Positions 45,542-55,357 of a stretch of 64,000 bases of DNA are shown one piece after another. A program made the position numbers and the translations under genes. Source of the stretch: Pseudidiomarina marina (GTDB lineage: Bacteria; Pseudomonadota; Gammaproteobacteria; Enterobacterales; Alteromonadaceae); NCBI RefSeq assembly GCF_003987045.1, contig NZ_PIPZ01000002.1, positions 372,001 to 436,000 of the forward strand, read 5' to 3'. Position 1 is the stretch's first letter. Every line of letters begins with the position of its first letter. The notes under the pieces were generated by a model. The model ran no database searches. It was given only the letters and a program-made list of their open reading frames with translations, and was not told where the DNA came from.

Positions 45542-46069
45542 TTATTGCTTAATAGGTGAATGCTTGCTTAATTTGCGTTGCAAAGTGCGGCGGTGCATAC
45601 CGAGCGCCCTTGCGGTGGCAGAAATATTACCTTGGTGTTCTTGCATAACACGTTGAATGTGTTCCCACTCTAATTGGGCTGGAGTCAGTGGCTGGTCACT
45701 CAACTCAGGCGGCAATTCCTCGTCTGTTGCCAGGGTTTGCAGCAGAACCTGCGTTTGTATTGGCTTGGCAAGATAATCGGTCGCTCCAGCCTTAATCGCT
45801 GCTACTGATGTGGCAATACTCGCATAGCCAGTTAAAATCACTAGATTCTTAGGATTAAACCGCATTTTCAATGGTTTGATTAACTCTAAACCGTTCGTTT
45901 CACCGAACTTTAAATCTAAAAGAATATGATCGACTTGCGCACAAGGCTGCATATCGAGCTCGGCTTTCGTCGCTGCTGTCACCACTTGATAGCCCGCACG
46001 TTCCAGCCGACTACTCAGCGCCTGCAGCAGGTTAATGTCATCATCAATAATCAGCACGGTGTCAGCCAT
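45542..46069 (-). CDS. response regulator, RegA/PrrA/ActR family
   Basis: 175 residues. Receiver domain with acidic pocket LIIDDD, phospho-Asp in HILLDLKFG, Thr in ILTGYAS and Lys in YLAKPI. The C-terminal Fis-type helix-turn-helix (GNISATARALGMHRRTLQRK) is the RegA-family signature. It controls respiration and energy genes in response to redox state. The start overlaps the sensor gene by eight bases, giving translational coupling. Confidence 0.9.
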   Translation of the reverse strand: MADTVLIIDDDINLLQALSSRLERAGYQVVTAATKAELDMQPCAQVDHILLDLKFGETNGLELIKPLKMRFNPKNLVILTGYASIATSVAAIKAGATDYLAKPIQTQVLLQTLATDEELPPELSDQPLTPAQLEWEHIQRVMQEHQGNISATARALGMHRRTLQRKLSKHSPIKQ

Positions 46070-47081
46070 GACGAGCCTCCACTGGCATACAAATCTCAGT
46101 CACGGTGTGCCCCGACTCAACATGCCAACTTACAGTACCGCCGAACCGCTCAAAGGATGCATAACTCAGCATCGCGCCAGCGCCAACACCACGGCTACTT
46201 GGCAGCAGCTCTCGCCCTAACCCACGCTTTCGAGGAGCATCAAGTGGCTCGCCCTCATTACGAATAATCATCTGCCAAGTGTTCTCAACAACTTGCGTTT
46301 TAACGTCGATTTTCGAATCGAGCGGCGCTGCATCGGCAGCGTTGTGCAACAAGCTTAAAATGGCTGGGATTAATGTTCGATCTGCTTGAATAACACAGCC
46401 AGGCTGTTCATCGTCATGCCAATGCACACGAATATCGGGACGGGCAATCAGCAATGCATCGCGAACCTGCTCAACGAGTTCGTTTACTTGCAGCTCAAGT
46501 ACACGGTGAGTCCAAACATCTTCGGCCACTTGCCGCCAATCTAATAGCAAGTTGTGAATACGCTTAATTTGCTGCTCTGCTCGCTGCAAGTCTTCATCGT
46601 TTGGATAGCGTTGCCGCACATCTTCAAGCATAAACTGTATGGTCTGGATGGGCGTGGCAACCTCATGACTGAATTGCGCCGCAGCGGTACCAATAGTTAC
46701 CAATTGTTCGTCGCGATGTTGGCGCTGATGCAAGGCTCGTAAGGCTTGTTGCTGACGCACAATGCGCACGCGCAAGATATGTAAGGTCACCCCAAGGAGC
46801 AAGCCAGCGAAAATTTGACCATACACCATTGCCCTATAGTGGGTATCCATCTGATGATGAGTGGGTAGTGGCGCCTGTAGCTGCATCAGTTGCCCTGCGA
46901 CACCCACAACAATGACCAACCATGCTAAACGAAATGGTAAGAGCAACATGGCTGCCGCCATCGGGACGAGAATCAACACGGCATAAGGGTTCGTTGCCGC
47001 GCCGTTTAGCCAAATGAAGCTGTTAGCGAGCACCGTAATGAGCAGTAGTATGATTGCCGTTAAAATATCCCGAATGGTCAA
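46062..47081 (-). CDS. sensor histidine kinase, RegB/PrrB-like
   Basis: 339 residues, about four to six membrane segments in the first 130 residues. GAATNPYAVL in an early loop corresponds to the quinone-binding GGxxNPF motif of RegB, with changes. H-box IGTAAAQFSHEVATPIQTI matches RegB (HELGTP type). The N-box is LLHNAADAA. Unlike R. capsulatus RegB there is no Cys following the H-box, so redox sensing by that thiol is unlikely. Starts with TTG at 47081; TAGGAG stands ten bases before it. Confidence 0.85.
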   Translation of the reverse strand: MTIRDILTAIILLLITVLANSFIWLNGAATNPYAVLILVPMAAAMLLLPFRLAWLVIVVGVAGQLMQLQAPLPTHHQMDTHYRAMVYGQIFAGLLLGVTLHILRVRIVRQQQALRALHQRQHRDEQLVTIGTAAAQFSHEVATPIQTIQFMLEDVRQRYPNDEDLQRAEQQIKRIHNLLLDWRQVAEDVWTHRVLELQVNELVEQVRDALLIARPDIRVHWHDDEQPGCVIQADRTLIPAILSLLHNAADAAPLDSKIDVKTQVVENTWQMIIRNEGEPLDAPRKRGLGRELLPSSRGVGAGAMLSYASFERFGGTVSWHVESGHTVTEICMPVEARHG

Positions 47082-47271
47082 ATGTTTTAGCTCCTACCGA
47101 ATTACTGTTTAAGTATGAATCAAGTTGACAAGAATGCCAGTTGCCGGGTTCGAACAAACCACACAGGTCAACGAACCAGGTCGTACTTTCTGGTTTAAGC
47201 TGGATTATCACCTGTAACTGGGTATAAAATTGCCAACTTCATTTATAACCAAACATGATTGAGAGCAATTT

Positions 47272-47991
47272 ATGGGTCGCGCGTATCAAAACCGAAAAGA
47301 TTCGATAGCCAAAACGGCCGCTGCAAAAAGCAAAGTTTACAGCAAGTACGGTCGTCAAATTTATGTCGTGGCAAAGCAAGGCGGAGTCGACCCCGATGCG
47401 AACTTGCAGTTACGTAGCTTGATTGATAACGCCAAGAAGGACCAAGTTCCCGCACACGTTATCGAAAAAGCGATTGATAAAGCCAAAGGCGGTGCCGGTG
47501 AAGATTACTCGCCAGCCATGTATGAAGGCTTTGGTCCAGGCAATTGTATGGTTATGGTTGACGCGCTTACAGATAACCCGAACCGCACCATTGGTGAAGT
47601 ACGTAACTGCTTCACCAAAACCAAGTGCAAGCTCGGCGCACCGGGTAGCGTTTCCCACATGTTTGATCACTGCGCTATCTTGCGATTCGCTGGCGACGAT
47701 GAAGACGCGGCGCTTGAAGCCCTGATGATGGCCGATGTTGATGTGACCGACATTGAAACAGACGAAGGCTTTATTACCGTATTCACACCGCACACCGAAT
47801 CACATAAAGCGAAAGTTGCGTTACAAGACGCCTTCGACGGTATCGAGTTTGAAGTCGACGAAGTGCAATATCTACCGCAAATGATGACTGACCTGACAAG
47901 TGAGGAAGATATTGCGCAGATGGAGAAGTTGCTGGATATGCTGAATGATTGTGACGACGTTCAAAACGTCTACCACAACGCCCAGTGGTAA
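47272..47991 (+). CDS. yeeN: YebC/PmpR-family protein YeeN
   Basis: 239 residues. [21 protein letters not shown] and NRTIGEVRN are the family signature, as are [15 protein letters not shown] and the C-terminal [12 protein letters not shown]. The [10 protein letters not shown] start is of the YeeN subtype, not YebC. YebC proteins have recently been linked to translation of proline-rich stretches; older annotation calls them transcription regulators. Confidence 0.92.
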   Translation: MGRAYQNRKDSIAKTAAAKSKVYSKYGRQIYVVAKQGGVDPDANLQLRSLIDNAKKDQVPAHVIEKAIDKAKGGAGEDYSPAMYEGFGPGNCMVMVDALTDNPNRTIGEVRNCFTKTKCKLGAPGSVSHMFDHCAILRFAGDDEDAALEALMMADVDVTDIETDEGFITVFTPHTESHKAKVALQDAFDGIEFEVDEVQYLPQMMTDLTSEEDIAQMEKLLDMLNDCDDVQNVYHNAQW

Positions 47992-47994
47992 CTT

Positions 47995-48032
47995 CGTTAA
48001 TCGTTAATCGTTATTCGTTAATCGTTGTTCGT
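47995..48032 (+). repeat. heptamer tandem repeat (CGTTAAT-type), left arm
   Basis: Five consecutive 7-base units (CGTTAAT, CGTTAAT, CGTTATT, CGTTAAT, CGTTGTT) plus CGT. Faces the inverted array at 48062-48092 across the terminator. Confidence 0.85.
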
Positions 48033-48038
48033 AAAAAA

Positions 48039-48061
48039 GACCCGGCGTAAAACGCCGGGTC
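48039..48061. terminator. GC-rich terminator between yeeN and oligopeptidase B
   Basis: GACCCGGCG-TAAAA-CGCCGGGTC, a perfect 9-bp stem, with AAAAAA on its left that gives a U-run to minus-strand transcripts. Confidence 0.85.
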
Positions 48062-48092
48062 ACGAATAACTAATAACGAACAACCAATAACG
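48062..48092 (-). repeat. heptamer tandem repeat, right (inverted) arm
   Basis: Units ACGAATA, ACTAATA, ACGAACA, ACCAATA and ACG, the inverse of the left array with changes. Together with it they can extend the terminator stem imperfectly to about 95 nt overall. Confidence 0.8.
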
Positions 48093-48099
48093 CTTTTCG

Positions 48100-50241
48100 T
48101 TATTGCAGTAGGTTTAGGATGAAGGCGTATTCTTCTGCAATTTCCTTCATTCGCGCAAACCGACCGCTACTACCACCATGTCCTGCACTCATATTGGTTT
48201 TGAACATCAGCGGGTTTGCGTCGGTTTTGTGGGTACGCAATTTAGCAACCCACTTCGCTGGTTCGAAGTATTGAACTTGCGAGTCGTGTAATCCGGTGGT
48301 GACCAAAATTGCCGGATAGTCCTGCTTCTTCACTTGGTCATACGGTGAATACGACAGCATGTAGTCGTAATACGGTTGATTTTTTGGATTACCCCACTCG
48401 TCAAACTCATTGGTCGTAAGCGGAATGCTCTCGTCTAACATGGTGGTTACCACATCAACAAACGGCACATGGGCCATTAAGCCGCGATAGTGTTCCGGTG
48501 CCATGTTCGCCACGGCGCCCATTAATAGGCCACCCGCACTGCCGCCCATGCCGAAAACTTTGTCTGGGTGTGCATACTTTTCGGCAACAAGGTGCTTGGT
48601 TACGTCAATGTAGTCGGTAAACGTATTAATTTTCTTCAGAAGCTTACCGTCTTCATACCATTGACGACCCATTTCTTGACCACCTCGAATGTGAGCAATG
48701 GCGTAAACAAAGCCACGGTCGACAAGGCTGAAAATGGTGGAACGGAAATAAGGGTCAGAGCTACTACCGTATGAGCCATAGGCGTATTGATATAATGGCG
48801 CAGAACCATCTTGCTTAAAGCCTTTTTTGTACAACAGCGACACCGGAATTTTTGTACCGTCTTCTGCGGTTGCCCAAGTGCGTGCAGTTTCATAAAGACT
48901 TGCATCAAAGTTTGGTACTTCGTTTTGCTTTAATAGCTCTTGCTCACCGGTCGACATATCGTAAGCATATACCGTCGACGGTGTGGTTAATGAGCTGTAG
49001 GTATAACGCAAGGTGTCGGTATCTTGTTGCACGTTACGCTCAAACACGGTGACGTACGCTTCTTCGTCGGAAGCAATAAACTTCGCTTCGTCTGGTGCAT
49101 CCCAAGGCACGATGCGAATGCGACGCAAGCCATCGCTACGCTCGTTAATGGCGAGGTAATTACTGAACACGGCGAAGTCTTGAATGAATACGTCATCGCG
49201 ATGCTCGACTAGAGGCTGCCATTTTGTCTTATCGCCAATTTCTTCATGTGCAACTTGCATGACTTGAAAGTTCGGTGCATCTAAATCCGTGCGGATAATC
49301 CACCGACCATCGAGGTGATCAGCACTATACTGAAAATCGCGCTCTCGCGGCGCCAATACTTGGAATTTGCCATCAGGCTCATCCGCATCCAATACATGCA
49401 CTTCTGTTGAAACCGTTTGATCCAAGTTAATCTGAATGTACTCACCGTCCGTGGTGTTGTTCACCCACATGTAGAACGTGTTGTCTTTCTCTTCATAAAC
49501 CAGTTCAGCGGTATCTGCCGGCTCACCAATGCGATATTTCATTACGCGAGTAGACAATAAGGTTTGCGGATCATTTTCAATCACGAATAATGTTTCATTG
49601 TCTTTCGCCCACGCAATTGAAGCGGATAAGCCAGTTAAAGTCTGAGCGTTATCTTCACCCGTTGTTAAATCACGAATACGCAATTCATACTGGCGACGGC
49701 CGGTGTTATCGACCATGTACGCCATCAATTGCTGATTTGGGCTAACCGCCAAGTTGCCAACGTTCATATAGCTTTGGCCTTCAGCCAGCTTGTTCACATC
49801 GAGCATGACTTGCTCGGTGCCTTCTTTGTCAGCACGCACGTAAATTGGATACTCTTTACCGGCTTCGTATTTCACCGAATACAGGTAGTCACCTTTCTGG
49901 TAGGGCACCGAAGTATCGTCTTGTTTAATACGGCCAATAATCTCGCTTTCGAGCGTTTCTGTCAGTTCAGTGTAGTCCGCACGATAAGCATCGTAGTACG
50001 TGTTTTCAGCTTCTAAATACGCAAGTACATCAGCGTCGGTACGACTGTCATCACGTAGCCAGTAGTATGGATCTTGACGATTCCCTTGTGGTGACTCAAC
50101 CACATATGGGCGTTGTTCCGCTATCGGTGGTTGTGCGGTCGTATCGTTCGTTGCAGTATTTTGTGAAGCTGGGCTACACGCAGCCAACCAGAGCGCTGAA
50201 AGAACTAAACTAGTTGTATATAAACGGTTTTTTAAAGCCAT
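48100..50241 (-). CDS. oligopeptidase B-type S9A peptidase, lipoprotein
   Basis: 713 residues. Lipobox LAAC with Cys22, so anchored in the envelope, unlike the cytoplasmic PtrB of E. coli. Propeller up to about residue 450, then the hydrolase: Ser in GGSAGGLLMGAVANMAPE, Asp in GLHDSQVQ, His in MSAGHGGSSG. YYWLRDDSRTDADVLAYLEA and YASYGSS-like region are typical of oligopeptidase B, which cleaves after Arg and Lys in short peptides. Confidence 0.92.
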   Translation of the reverse strand: MALKNRLYTTSLVLSALWLAACSPASQNTATNDTTAQPPIAEQRPYVVESPQGNRQDPYYWLRDDSRTDADVLAYLEAENTYYDAYRADYTELTETLESEIIGRIKQDDTSVPYQKGDYLYSVKYEAGKEYPIYVRADKEGTEQVMLDVNKLAEGQSYMNVGNLAVSPNQQLMAYMVDNTGRRQYELRIRDLTTGEDNAQTLTGLSASIAWAKDNETLFVIENDPQTLLSTRVMKYRIGEPADTAELVYEEKDNTFYMWVNNTTDGEYIQINLDQTVSTEVHVLDADEPDGKFQVLAPRERDFQYSADHLDGRWIIRTDLDAPNFQVMQVAHEEIGDKTKWQPLVEHRDDVFIQDFAVFSNYLAINERSDGLRRIRIVPWDAPDEAKFIASDEEAYVTVFERNVQQDTDTLRYTYSSLTTPSTVYAYDMSTGEQELLKQNEVPNFDASLYETARTWATAEDGTKIPVSLLYKKGFKQDGSAPLYQYAYGSYGSSSDPYFRSTIFSLVDRGFVYAIAHIRGGQEMGRQWYEDGKLLKKINTFTDYIDVTKHLVAEKYAHPDKVFGMGGSAGGLLMGAVANMAPEHYRGLMAHVPFVDVVTTMLDESIPLTTNEFDEWGNPKNQPYYDYMLSYSPYDQVKKQDYPAILVTTGLHDSQVQYFEPAKWVAKLRTHKTDANPLMFKTNMSAGHGGSSGRFARMKEIAEEYAFILNLLQ

Positions 50242-50488
50242 GTTGTTATTCCGAAGGAGATGGAAATTTAACTATACGGCGCATTTCTAAATGCGCAACA
50301 AATCAGTGTTACAAGTTGTTACACTTGCTCAAAAAATGAGGTATCATCGAGCGTATAACACATAAGATTAACATGCCATCTTACGAACGTTCATAGCGCG
50401 CCATTCGCCGCAATTGGGCACACACGTCCGACCACTTGTGTCAAACTGACGATGTTTTAGGCAAAGTTAACATCTAGTTGGAGGGCGG

Positions 50489-52522
50489 ATGCCTAAATTT
50501 TTGTTTCTGATAGCACTGTTGTTGGGTCTGTCGTTTACCACCGTTTCAGCCCAAGAAGCGACTGTTCCTGCTGTAGACCAAACCATCGAAGATCGGCTCG
50601 ATGCAGTGCTTAATGCCGCCAATACAGAAACATCACTCCAGCAGTTAACCGAAATTCGCGACGACCTTACTGCTGAAACACCGGTAATGACGCGTGTTCG
50701 CACCCTCAGTTATATTGCCCTTGATTACGCATACCTTGGCGACCAAGAAAAAGCATTAGAACAAATTGAAGAGGTTCGTCGCATTGCTGAGCGAAGCGGT
50801 TTACCTGACGCGATAGCTGAAGTTGAAGCAACGGCACTCTTAATTGTGGCCATGCAGGGTAAAATTTCGCAAGCCATGGCAAATCTCAATGACGCCTTAA
50901 TTCCGCTTGAAAGTGCGCAAATACCTCGTGTGAAGTATTTTGTAAATAATTTAGCGGCTTATCTTTATCAGCAACGTAGTCAGTTTGATCGCGCACTTGA
51001 ACACCTCATTTATGCGGCCGATGCTGTCGCTGAAACAGATGATTCGCGAACCCTAATTCGACTGGTTTCCACCAAGCTGCAAATTGCGAATCTCTACACA
51101 CAGCAAAAAAGTTATGACTTAGCTATCGAGCAACTCGATGATGCGGAAAAGTTAGCAAACGAAAACGACCTCATGAAGCAAGTGGGCGCAGATATCATGT
51201 TGCAGCGCGCCTATATTGAAAGCGATCGTAAAAACTTCGACCGCGCGTTAGGAATTTACGCACGCCTGCGTGATCAACTTAAAGACAATCCCGATAACGT
51301 CGCGAACTATCTCACCGTCCTCAATAATATGGGCGATGTCGATATTCGTATCGGCCGCTACGAAGATGCTCGACGCGTATTAGAGGAAGCTTACACCGTT
51401 GCTAAGTTGAACCCTCAACAATTTAAACCCGATATTATTCAATTTAATTTAGGTTATGTTGATGTTTTCCTGGGTGAAATCGAACAGGGTTTAAATGAAA
51501 TGCGTCAGATTGTGGATGCTGCTCGCGAGGCGTGGGCACCATCTGAATTTGAAGAGCTACTCGGAGAGTATGCCGACGCACTTATTCATGTTGGGTTACA
51601 TGACGAAGCAATCGATGTATTGATAGAGCAGCGCGAATTGCGAGAAGAAGCATACAAGGGTGATCAGCAAAAGAGCATTGCTGAATTGCAGAATCTGTAT
51701 GATAGCAAAGACAAAGCCATGCAGATCGAGCTGCTATCGCAAAAAAATGAACTCAACCAACAGCTTATTGAAAATGAAAGTCAAAAGCGCACCATTTTAA
51801 CGCTTTTCGTTGTTGTTGCTGTTTTTGCGATGATTTTAGTTGTCCTGTTATACCGTGCCGCGCAGCGTAGTAACCGGGAATTAAAAGTGGCGAATAGTAA
51901 GCTAGCTGAGCAATCCGTGCGCGACCCATTAACCGGTCTTTTGAACCGACGCGCTTTACAAAATAAACTAAGAACGCCACATAAAGTTGGTCACGACGCG
52001 ATGTTATTACTCGATGTTGATCACTTTAAACGTATTAACGATAACCTTGGCCATGCCGCTGGCGATGACGTGCTCGTTGAAGTTTCAAAACGCCTTCTGC
52101 AAGTTTCTCGAGAGTCTGATCTCGTTGTCCGATGGGGTGGTGAAGAATTCTTGATTTATTTAACCAATACCGAGCAAAGCAAACTGCCAGCAATGGCAAA
52201 ACGCATGCTCGACGTGATTGGTTCCACCCCAATTCAGTCCGGTGACCGTGAAATCTGGATAACTGCAACGGCTGGCTTTATTAGTTACCCGTTTGCTGAT
52301 TTGCATGAGAATCAAATGGATTGGGAAGAAACATTGCAGCTTGCCGATATGGTTCTTTATGCCGGTAAAGTTCACGGCCGCAATCAGGCGTGGGGTGTCA
52401 TGGCGCTCAACAAGCCTTTCGCCGAAGTGCAAAAGCTACTTGAAACCGACTTACCTGGTGCCATTGAGCAAGATGCCATCAGTGTCGAAATTCTCCACGG
52501 CCCAGAACAACCAAAACCCTAA
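50489..52522 (+). CDS. TPR-sensor diguanylate cyclase (GGDEF)
   Basis: 677 residues. A signal peptide (ends TVSAQE), then about eight TPR-like helical repeats (residues 35-400) that would be periplasmic, a coiled coil (IELLSQKNELNQQLIENESQ), one membrane helix (about 433-455) and a C-terminal GGDEF domain. The active site is GGEEF at residue 550, and the inhibitory site RESD lies five residues before it. DPLTGLLNRRAL and LLDVDHFKRINDNLGH are intact. It should make cyclic di-GMP in the cytoplasm in response to a periplasmic signal. Confidence 0.92.
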   Translation: MPKFLFLIALLLGLSFTTVSAQEATVPAVDQTIEDRLDAVLNAANTETSLQQLTEIRDDLTAETPVMTRVRTLSYIALDYAYLGDQEKALEQIEEVRRIAERSGLPDAIAEVEATALLIVAMQGKISQAMANLNDALIPLESAQIPRVKYFVNNLAAYLYQQRSQFDRALEHLIYAADAVAETDDSRTLIRLVSTKLQIANLYTQQKSYDLAIEQLDDAEKLANENDLMKQVGADIMLQRAYIESDRKNFDRALGIYARLRDQLKDNPDNVANYLTVLNNMGDVDIRIGRYEDARRVLEEAYTVAKLNPQQFKPDIIQFNLGYVDVFLGEIEQGLNEMRQIVDAAREAWAPSEFEELLGEYADALIHVGLHDEAIDVLIEQRELREEAYKGDQQKSIAELQNLYDSKDKAMQIELLSQKNELNQQLIENESQKRTILTLFVVVAVFAMILVVLLYRAAQRSNRELKVANSKLAEQSVRDPLTGLLNRRALQNKLRTPHKVGHDAMLLLDVDHFKRINDNLGHAAGDDVLVEVSKRLLQVSRESDLVVRWGGEEFLIYLTNTEQSKLPAMAKRMLDVIGSTPIQSGDREIWITATAGFISYPFADLHENQMDWEETLQLADMVLYAGKVHGRNQAWGVMALNKPFAEVQKLLETDLPGAIEQDAISVEILHGPEQPKP

Positions 52523-52525
52523 TAA

Positions 52526-52559
52526 AAAACCCCGAGCGCCGCTAGACGTTCGGGGTTTT
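52526..52559. terminator. bidirectional terminator between the GGDEF gene and prolyl oligopeptidase
   Basis: AAAACCCCGAGCG / CGTTCGGGGTTTT, 12 of 13 paired, loop of eight bases, with A and T tracts at both ends. Confidence 0.88.
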
Positions 52560-52573
52560 GCCTCTCTTAGCAA

Positions 52574-54712
52574 TTACTTCAGTTCTTTAATGCCCATATT
52601 CCACAAGGTGAAACCATAGATATCAGCATACTGCTCAATGGTTTTCGATACTGGGGTACCGGCACCGTGACCTGCATTGGTCTCAATGCGAATCAGCTGT
52701 GGATTCGGTCCCGAGTCTTTCGCTTGAAGCTCAGCTGCGAACTTAAATGAATGTGCTGGAACCACACGGTCATCATGATCACCCGTGGTAATCATCGTTG
52801 CGGGATAATGCACACCCGACTCAACGTTATGCACTGGTGAGTAACCTTTTAAGTACTCGAACATTTCTTTGCTGTCTTCAGCGGTGCCGTAGTCGTATGC
52901 CCAACCAGCGCCAGCTGTGAAGGTGTGGTAACGCAACATATCGAGTACACCCACTGCAGGCAATGCCACTTGCATTAAGTCAGGACGTTGAGTCATCACC
53001 GCACCAACCAACAAACCACCATTTGAGCCACCGCGTACGGCAAGTTTACCATTTGACGTGTAACCTTCTTCAATGAGGTATTCAGCCGCGGCAATAAAGT
53101 CATCGAACACGTTCTGCTTTTGCATTTTGGTGCCAGCATTGTGCCAATCTTTACCGTACTCACCACCACCGCGAAGGTTAGCAACTGCATAAACCCCGCC
53201 TAACTCAAGCCACATTGCGTTGGTCATGCTAAAGCTTGGGGTAAGGCTAACATTAAAGCCACCGTAACCGTACAAAATGGTCGGGTTGGTTCCGTCCAGT
53301 TCCATACCTTTTTTATAGGTAATGATCATCGGTACTTCGGTGCCATCTTTTGACGTGTAGAACACCTGCTTCGATTCATAAGCGTTGCTGTCAAATTGTG
53401 CTTTCGATTCAGCATATACTTCAGATTCACCAGCGTCTGGCTCATACGCATAAATGGTACCTGGGGTGTTGTAGTTGGTAAACGTGTAATACACCACGTC
53501 GTCTTCACGCTTCGCACTGAAGCCGCCAACACTACCAACGCCTGGCAATTCAATTTCACGAATACGCTCGCCGTCGTAGTTGTATTGTTCTACCTTTGCA
53601 ATTGCATCAACCATATACTCGGCAAAAATGTAGCCAGCACCAGTTGAAGGGCTTAACACGTGCTCAGTTTCGGCAATGAAGTCTTCCCAGTTTTCAGGCT
53701 GAGGATTCGCTGCATCAACCGTTACAACGCGCTTGTTCGGCGCATTCAAATCCGTTACCAAATAGAGTTTGGTACCCACATTATCCAATACGTAAGTATC
53801 AGAATCAGTGTGGTCAAGAACTGTGACCATGTCACTTTCTGGATTCGTTAAGTCTTTAATAAATAACTTGTTACCAGAAGTTGAAACTGCTGCGGTGATC
53901 ACTAAAAAACGGTCATCGTCGGTAACTTGGCCGCCAACATAACGATGTTTCTCAGCTTCAGTACCGCCGAATACAACCTTGTCATCGGCTTGGTCAGTAC
54001 CTAGCTGGTGATAATAAAGCTTGTGTTGATCGGTTTTCGCTGACAACTCACTACCTTCTGGCTTGTCATAGCTTGAATAATAGAAACCTTCGTTGCCATA
54101 CCAAGAGATACCGCTAAATTTCACATCAACCAATGTCGGCTCAAGTTGCTCTTTGGTTTCAACGTCAATCACAATAATTTTGCGCCAGTCGCTTCCGCCT
54201 TCCGAAATAGCGTAAGCAGCAAGTGAACCATCTTTTGAAAAGCTCAAGGTTGCCAATGAGGTGGTGCCATCTTCACTAAAGGTATTTGGATCTAAAAATA
54301 CTTCAGTGTTGCCTTCTTCATCAGTGCGGTACACCACGTACTGGTTTTGCAAACCGTCATTTTTATAGAAATAGGTGTATTTACCTTCTTTAAACGGTGC
54401 GCCAACTTTTTCGTAGTTCCAAAGCTCAGCTAAACGGTCTTTAATTTGGTCGCGATAAGGAATCTGCTCCAGATAGTCAAAGGTTACTTCGTTTTGCGCT
54501 TTTACCCACGCTTCGGTTTCAGCCGAACGGTCATCTTCTAACCAGCGGTATGGGTCAGCGACAACGGTACCGAAGTACTCATCGGTAACATTACCGCGCA
54601 CTGTCATTGGATAGCTGATATTTGCATCCACCGCAGTCTCCGTGTGTGATTCTTGTTGTGGCGAACAGGCGCTTAGTAATGCAACGCCAGCCACAGCTGC
54701 TAGATATTTCAT
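52574..54712 (-). CDS. prolyl oligopeptidase (S9A), lipoprotein
   Basis: 712 residues. Lipobox LLSAC with Cys16. [20 protein letters not shown] near the N-terminus is the prolyl oligopeptidase entry motif. Catalytic Ser in [19 protein letters not shown], Asp in [11 protein letters not shown], His in [21 protein letters not shown] is the oxyanion region. It cleaves after proline in peptides up to about 30 residues. Usually cytoplasmic or periplasmic in bacteria; this one is envelope-anchored. Confidence 0.95.
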   Translation of the reverse strand: MKYLAAVAGVALLSACSPQQESHTETAVDANISYPMTVRGNVTDEYFGTVVADPYRWLEDDRSAETEAWVKAQNEVTFDYLEQIPYRDQIKDRLAELWNYEKVGAPFKEGKYTYFYKNDGLQNQYVVYRTDEEGNTEVFLDPNTFSEDGTTSLATLSFSKDGSLAAYAISEGGSDWRKIIVIDVETKEQLEPTLVDVKFSGISWYGNEGFYYSSYDKPEGSELSAKTDQHKLYYHQLGTDQADDKVVFGGTEAEKHRYVGGQVTDDDRFLVITAAVSTSGNKLFIKDLTNPESDMVTVLDHTDSDTYVLDNVGTKLYLVTDLNAPNKRVVTVDAANPQPENWEDFIAETEHVLSPSTGAGYIFAEYMVDAIAKVEQYNYDGERIREIELPGVGSVGGFSAKREDDVVYYTFTNYNTPGTIYAYEPDAGESEVYAESKAQFDSNAYESKQVFYTSKDGTEVPMIITYKKGMELDGTNPTILYGYGGFNVSLTPSFSMTNAMWLELGGVYAVANLRGGGEYGKDWHNAGTKMQKQNVFDDFIAAAEYLIEEGYTSNGKLAVRGGSNGGLLVGAVMTQRPDLMQVALPAVGVLDMLRYHTFTAGAGWAYDYGTAEDSKEMFEYLKGYSPVHNVESGVHYPATMITTGDHDDRVVPAHSFKFAAELQAKDSGPNPQLIRIETNAGHGAGTPVSKTIEQYADIYGFTLWNMGIKELK

Positions 54713-54742
54713 GTGTGCTTTAACTCCCCTCGTTATTATTTT

Positions 54743-55303
54743 TTAACTCAGCGCTGGATGCGTATTTGCAAACCAAGGCTGATGATTCATGCCTAGTAAA
54801 AACTGTTGTAATCTTGGGTAATCGGCAACGTTTATACGCTCGCGAAATTGTGCCCAACTTAAAAAACATGCGAGCCGTAATTGCCCATCACTGTATGTTT
54901 CTCGCTGTGGCCAGTCACGCTGATCGAGCTCCGTTAAGATGGAGTGAACTCGATCTTTTTGGCGCTGCAAATATGGGCTGTTCTCGGTAGTTATATTATC
55001 ACGCTCGAGTAAAAATAAATTCACCGTGGCATCAAGCGCCGTATTTGCGAGACAAAATAAGTCGAAGTCGGCAACATCGTCGCAAAATGGCTGTTGATGA
55101 CGCTCGCGTAGGTAACGCAAAATAGATGCTGAGTCGGTCAATTGCACCTCGCCATCATGTAAAAACGGCACACGTTGGGTGGGTGATTGTTGCGCGCTTT
55201 GCGTGTAATCGGTTGGAATAAATTCAAATTTGTCATTGTTCTGGGTCAACACAATACGGCAGTGACGCACATATGGTGAGGTATAACTGCCAAATAACTT
55301 CAT
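54743..55303 (-). CDS. glutathione S-transferase family protein
   Basis: 186 residues. Thioredoxin-like N-domain with YTSPYVRHCRIVL, VPFLHDGEVQLTDSASIL (the cis-Pro and Ser that bind glutathione) and a helical C-domain. Slightly shorter than most GSTs (about 200). Substrate unknown. Confidence 0.85.
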   Translation of the reverse strand: MKLFGSYTSPYVRHCRIVLTQNNDKFEFIPTDYTQSAQQSPTQRVPFLHDGEVQLTDSASILRYLRERHQQPFCDDVADFDLFCLANTALDATVNLFLLERDNITTENSPYLQRQKDRVHSILTELDQRDWPQRETYSDGQLRLACFLSWAQFRERINVADYPRLQQFLLGMNHQPWFANTHPALS

Positions 55304-55357
55304 AATGCCCCCTAAAAGACGTTAAGCTATGCCTTCATTCTGCTTGAGATTACCAAA

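Noticed and set aside
47995-48092. CRISPR-like array
   Set aside because: Repeats are 7 bases without spacers and with no cas genes nearby; they are simple tandem repeats around a terminator.
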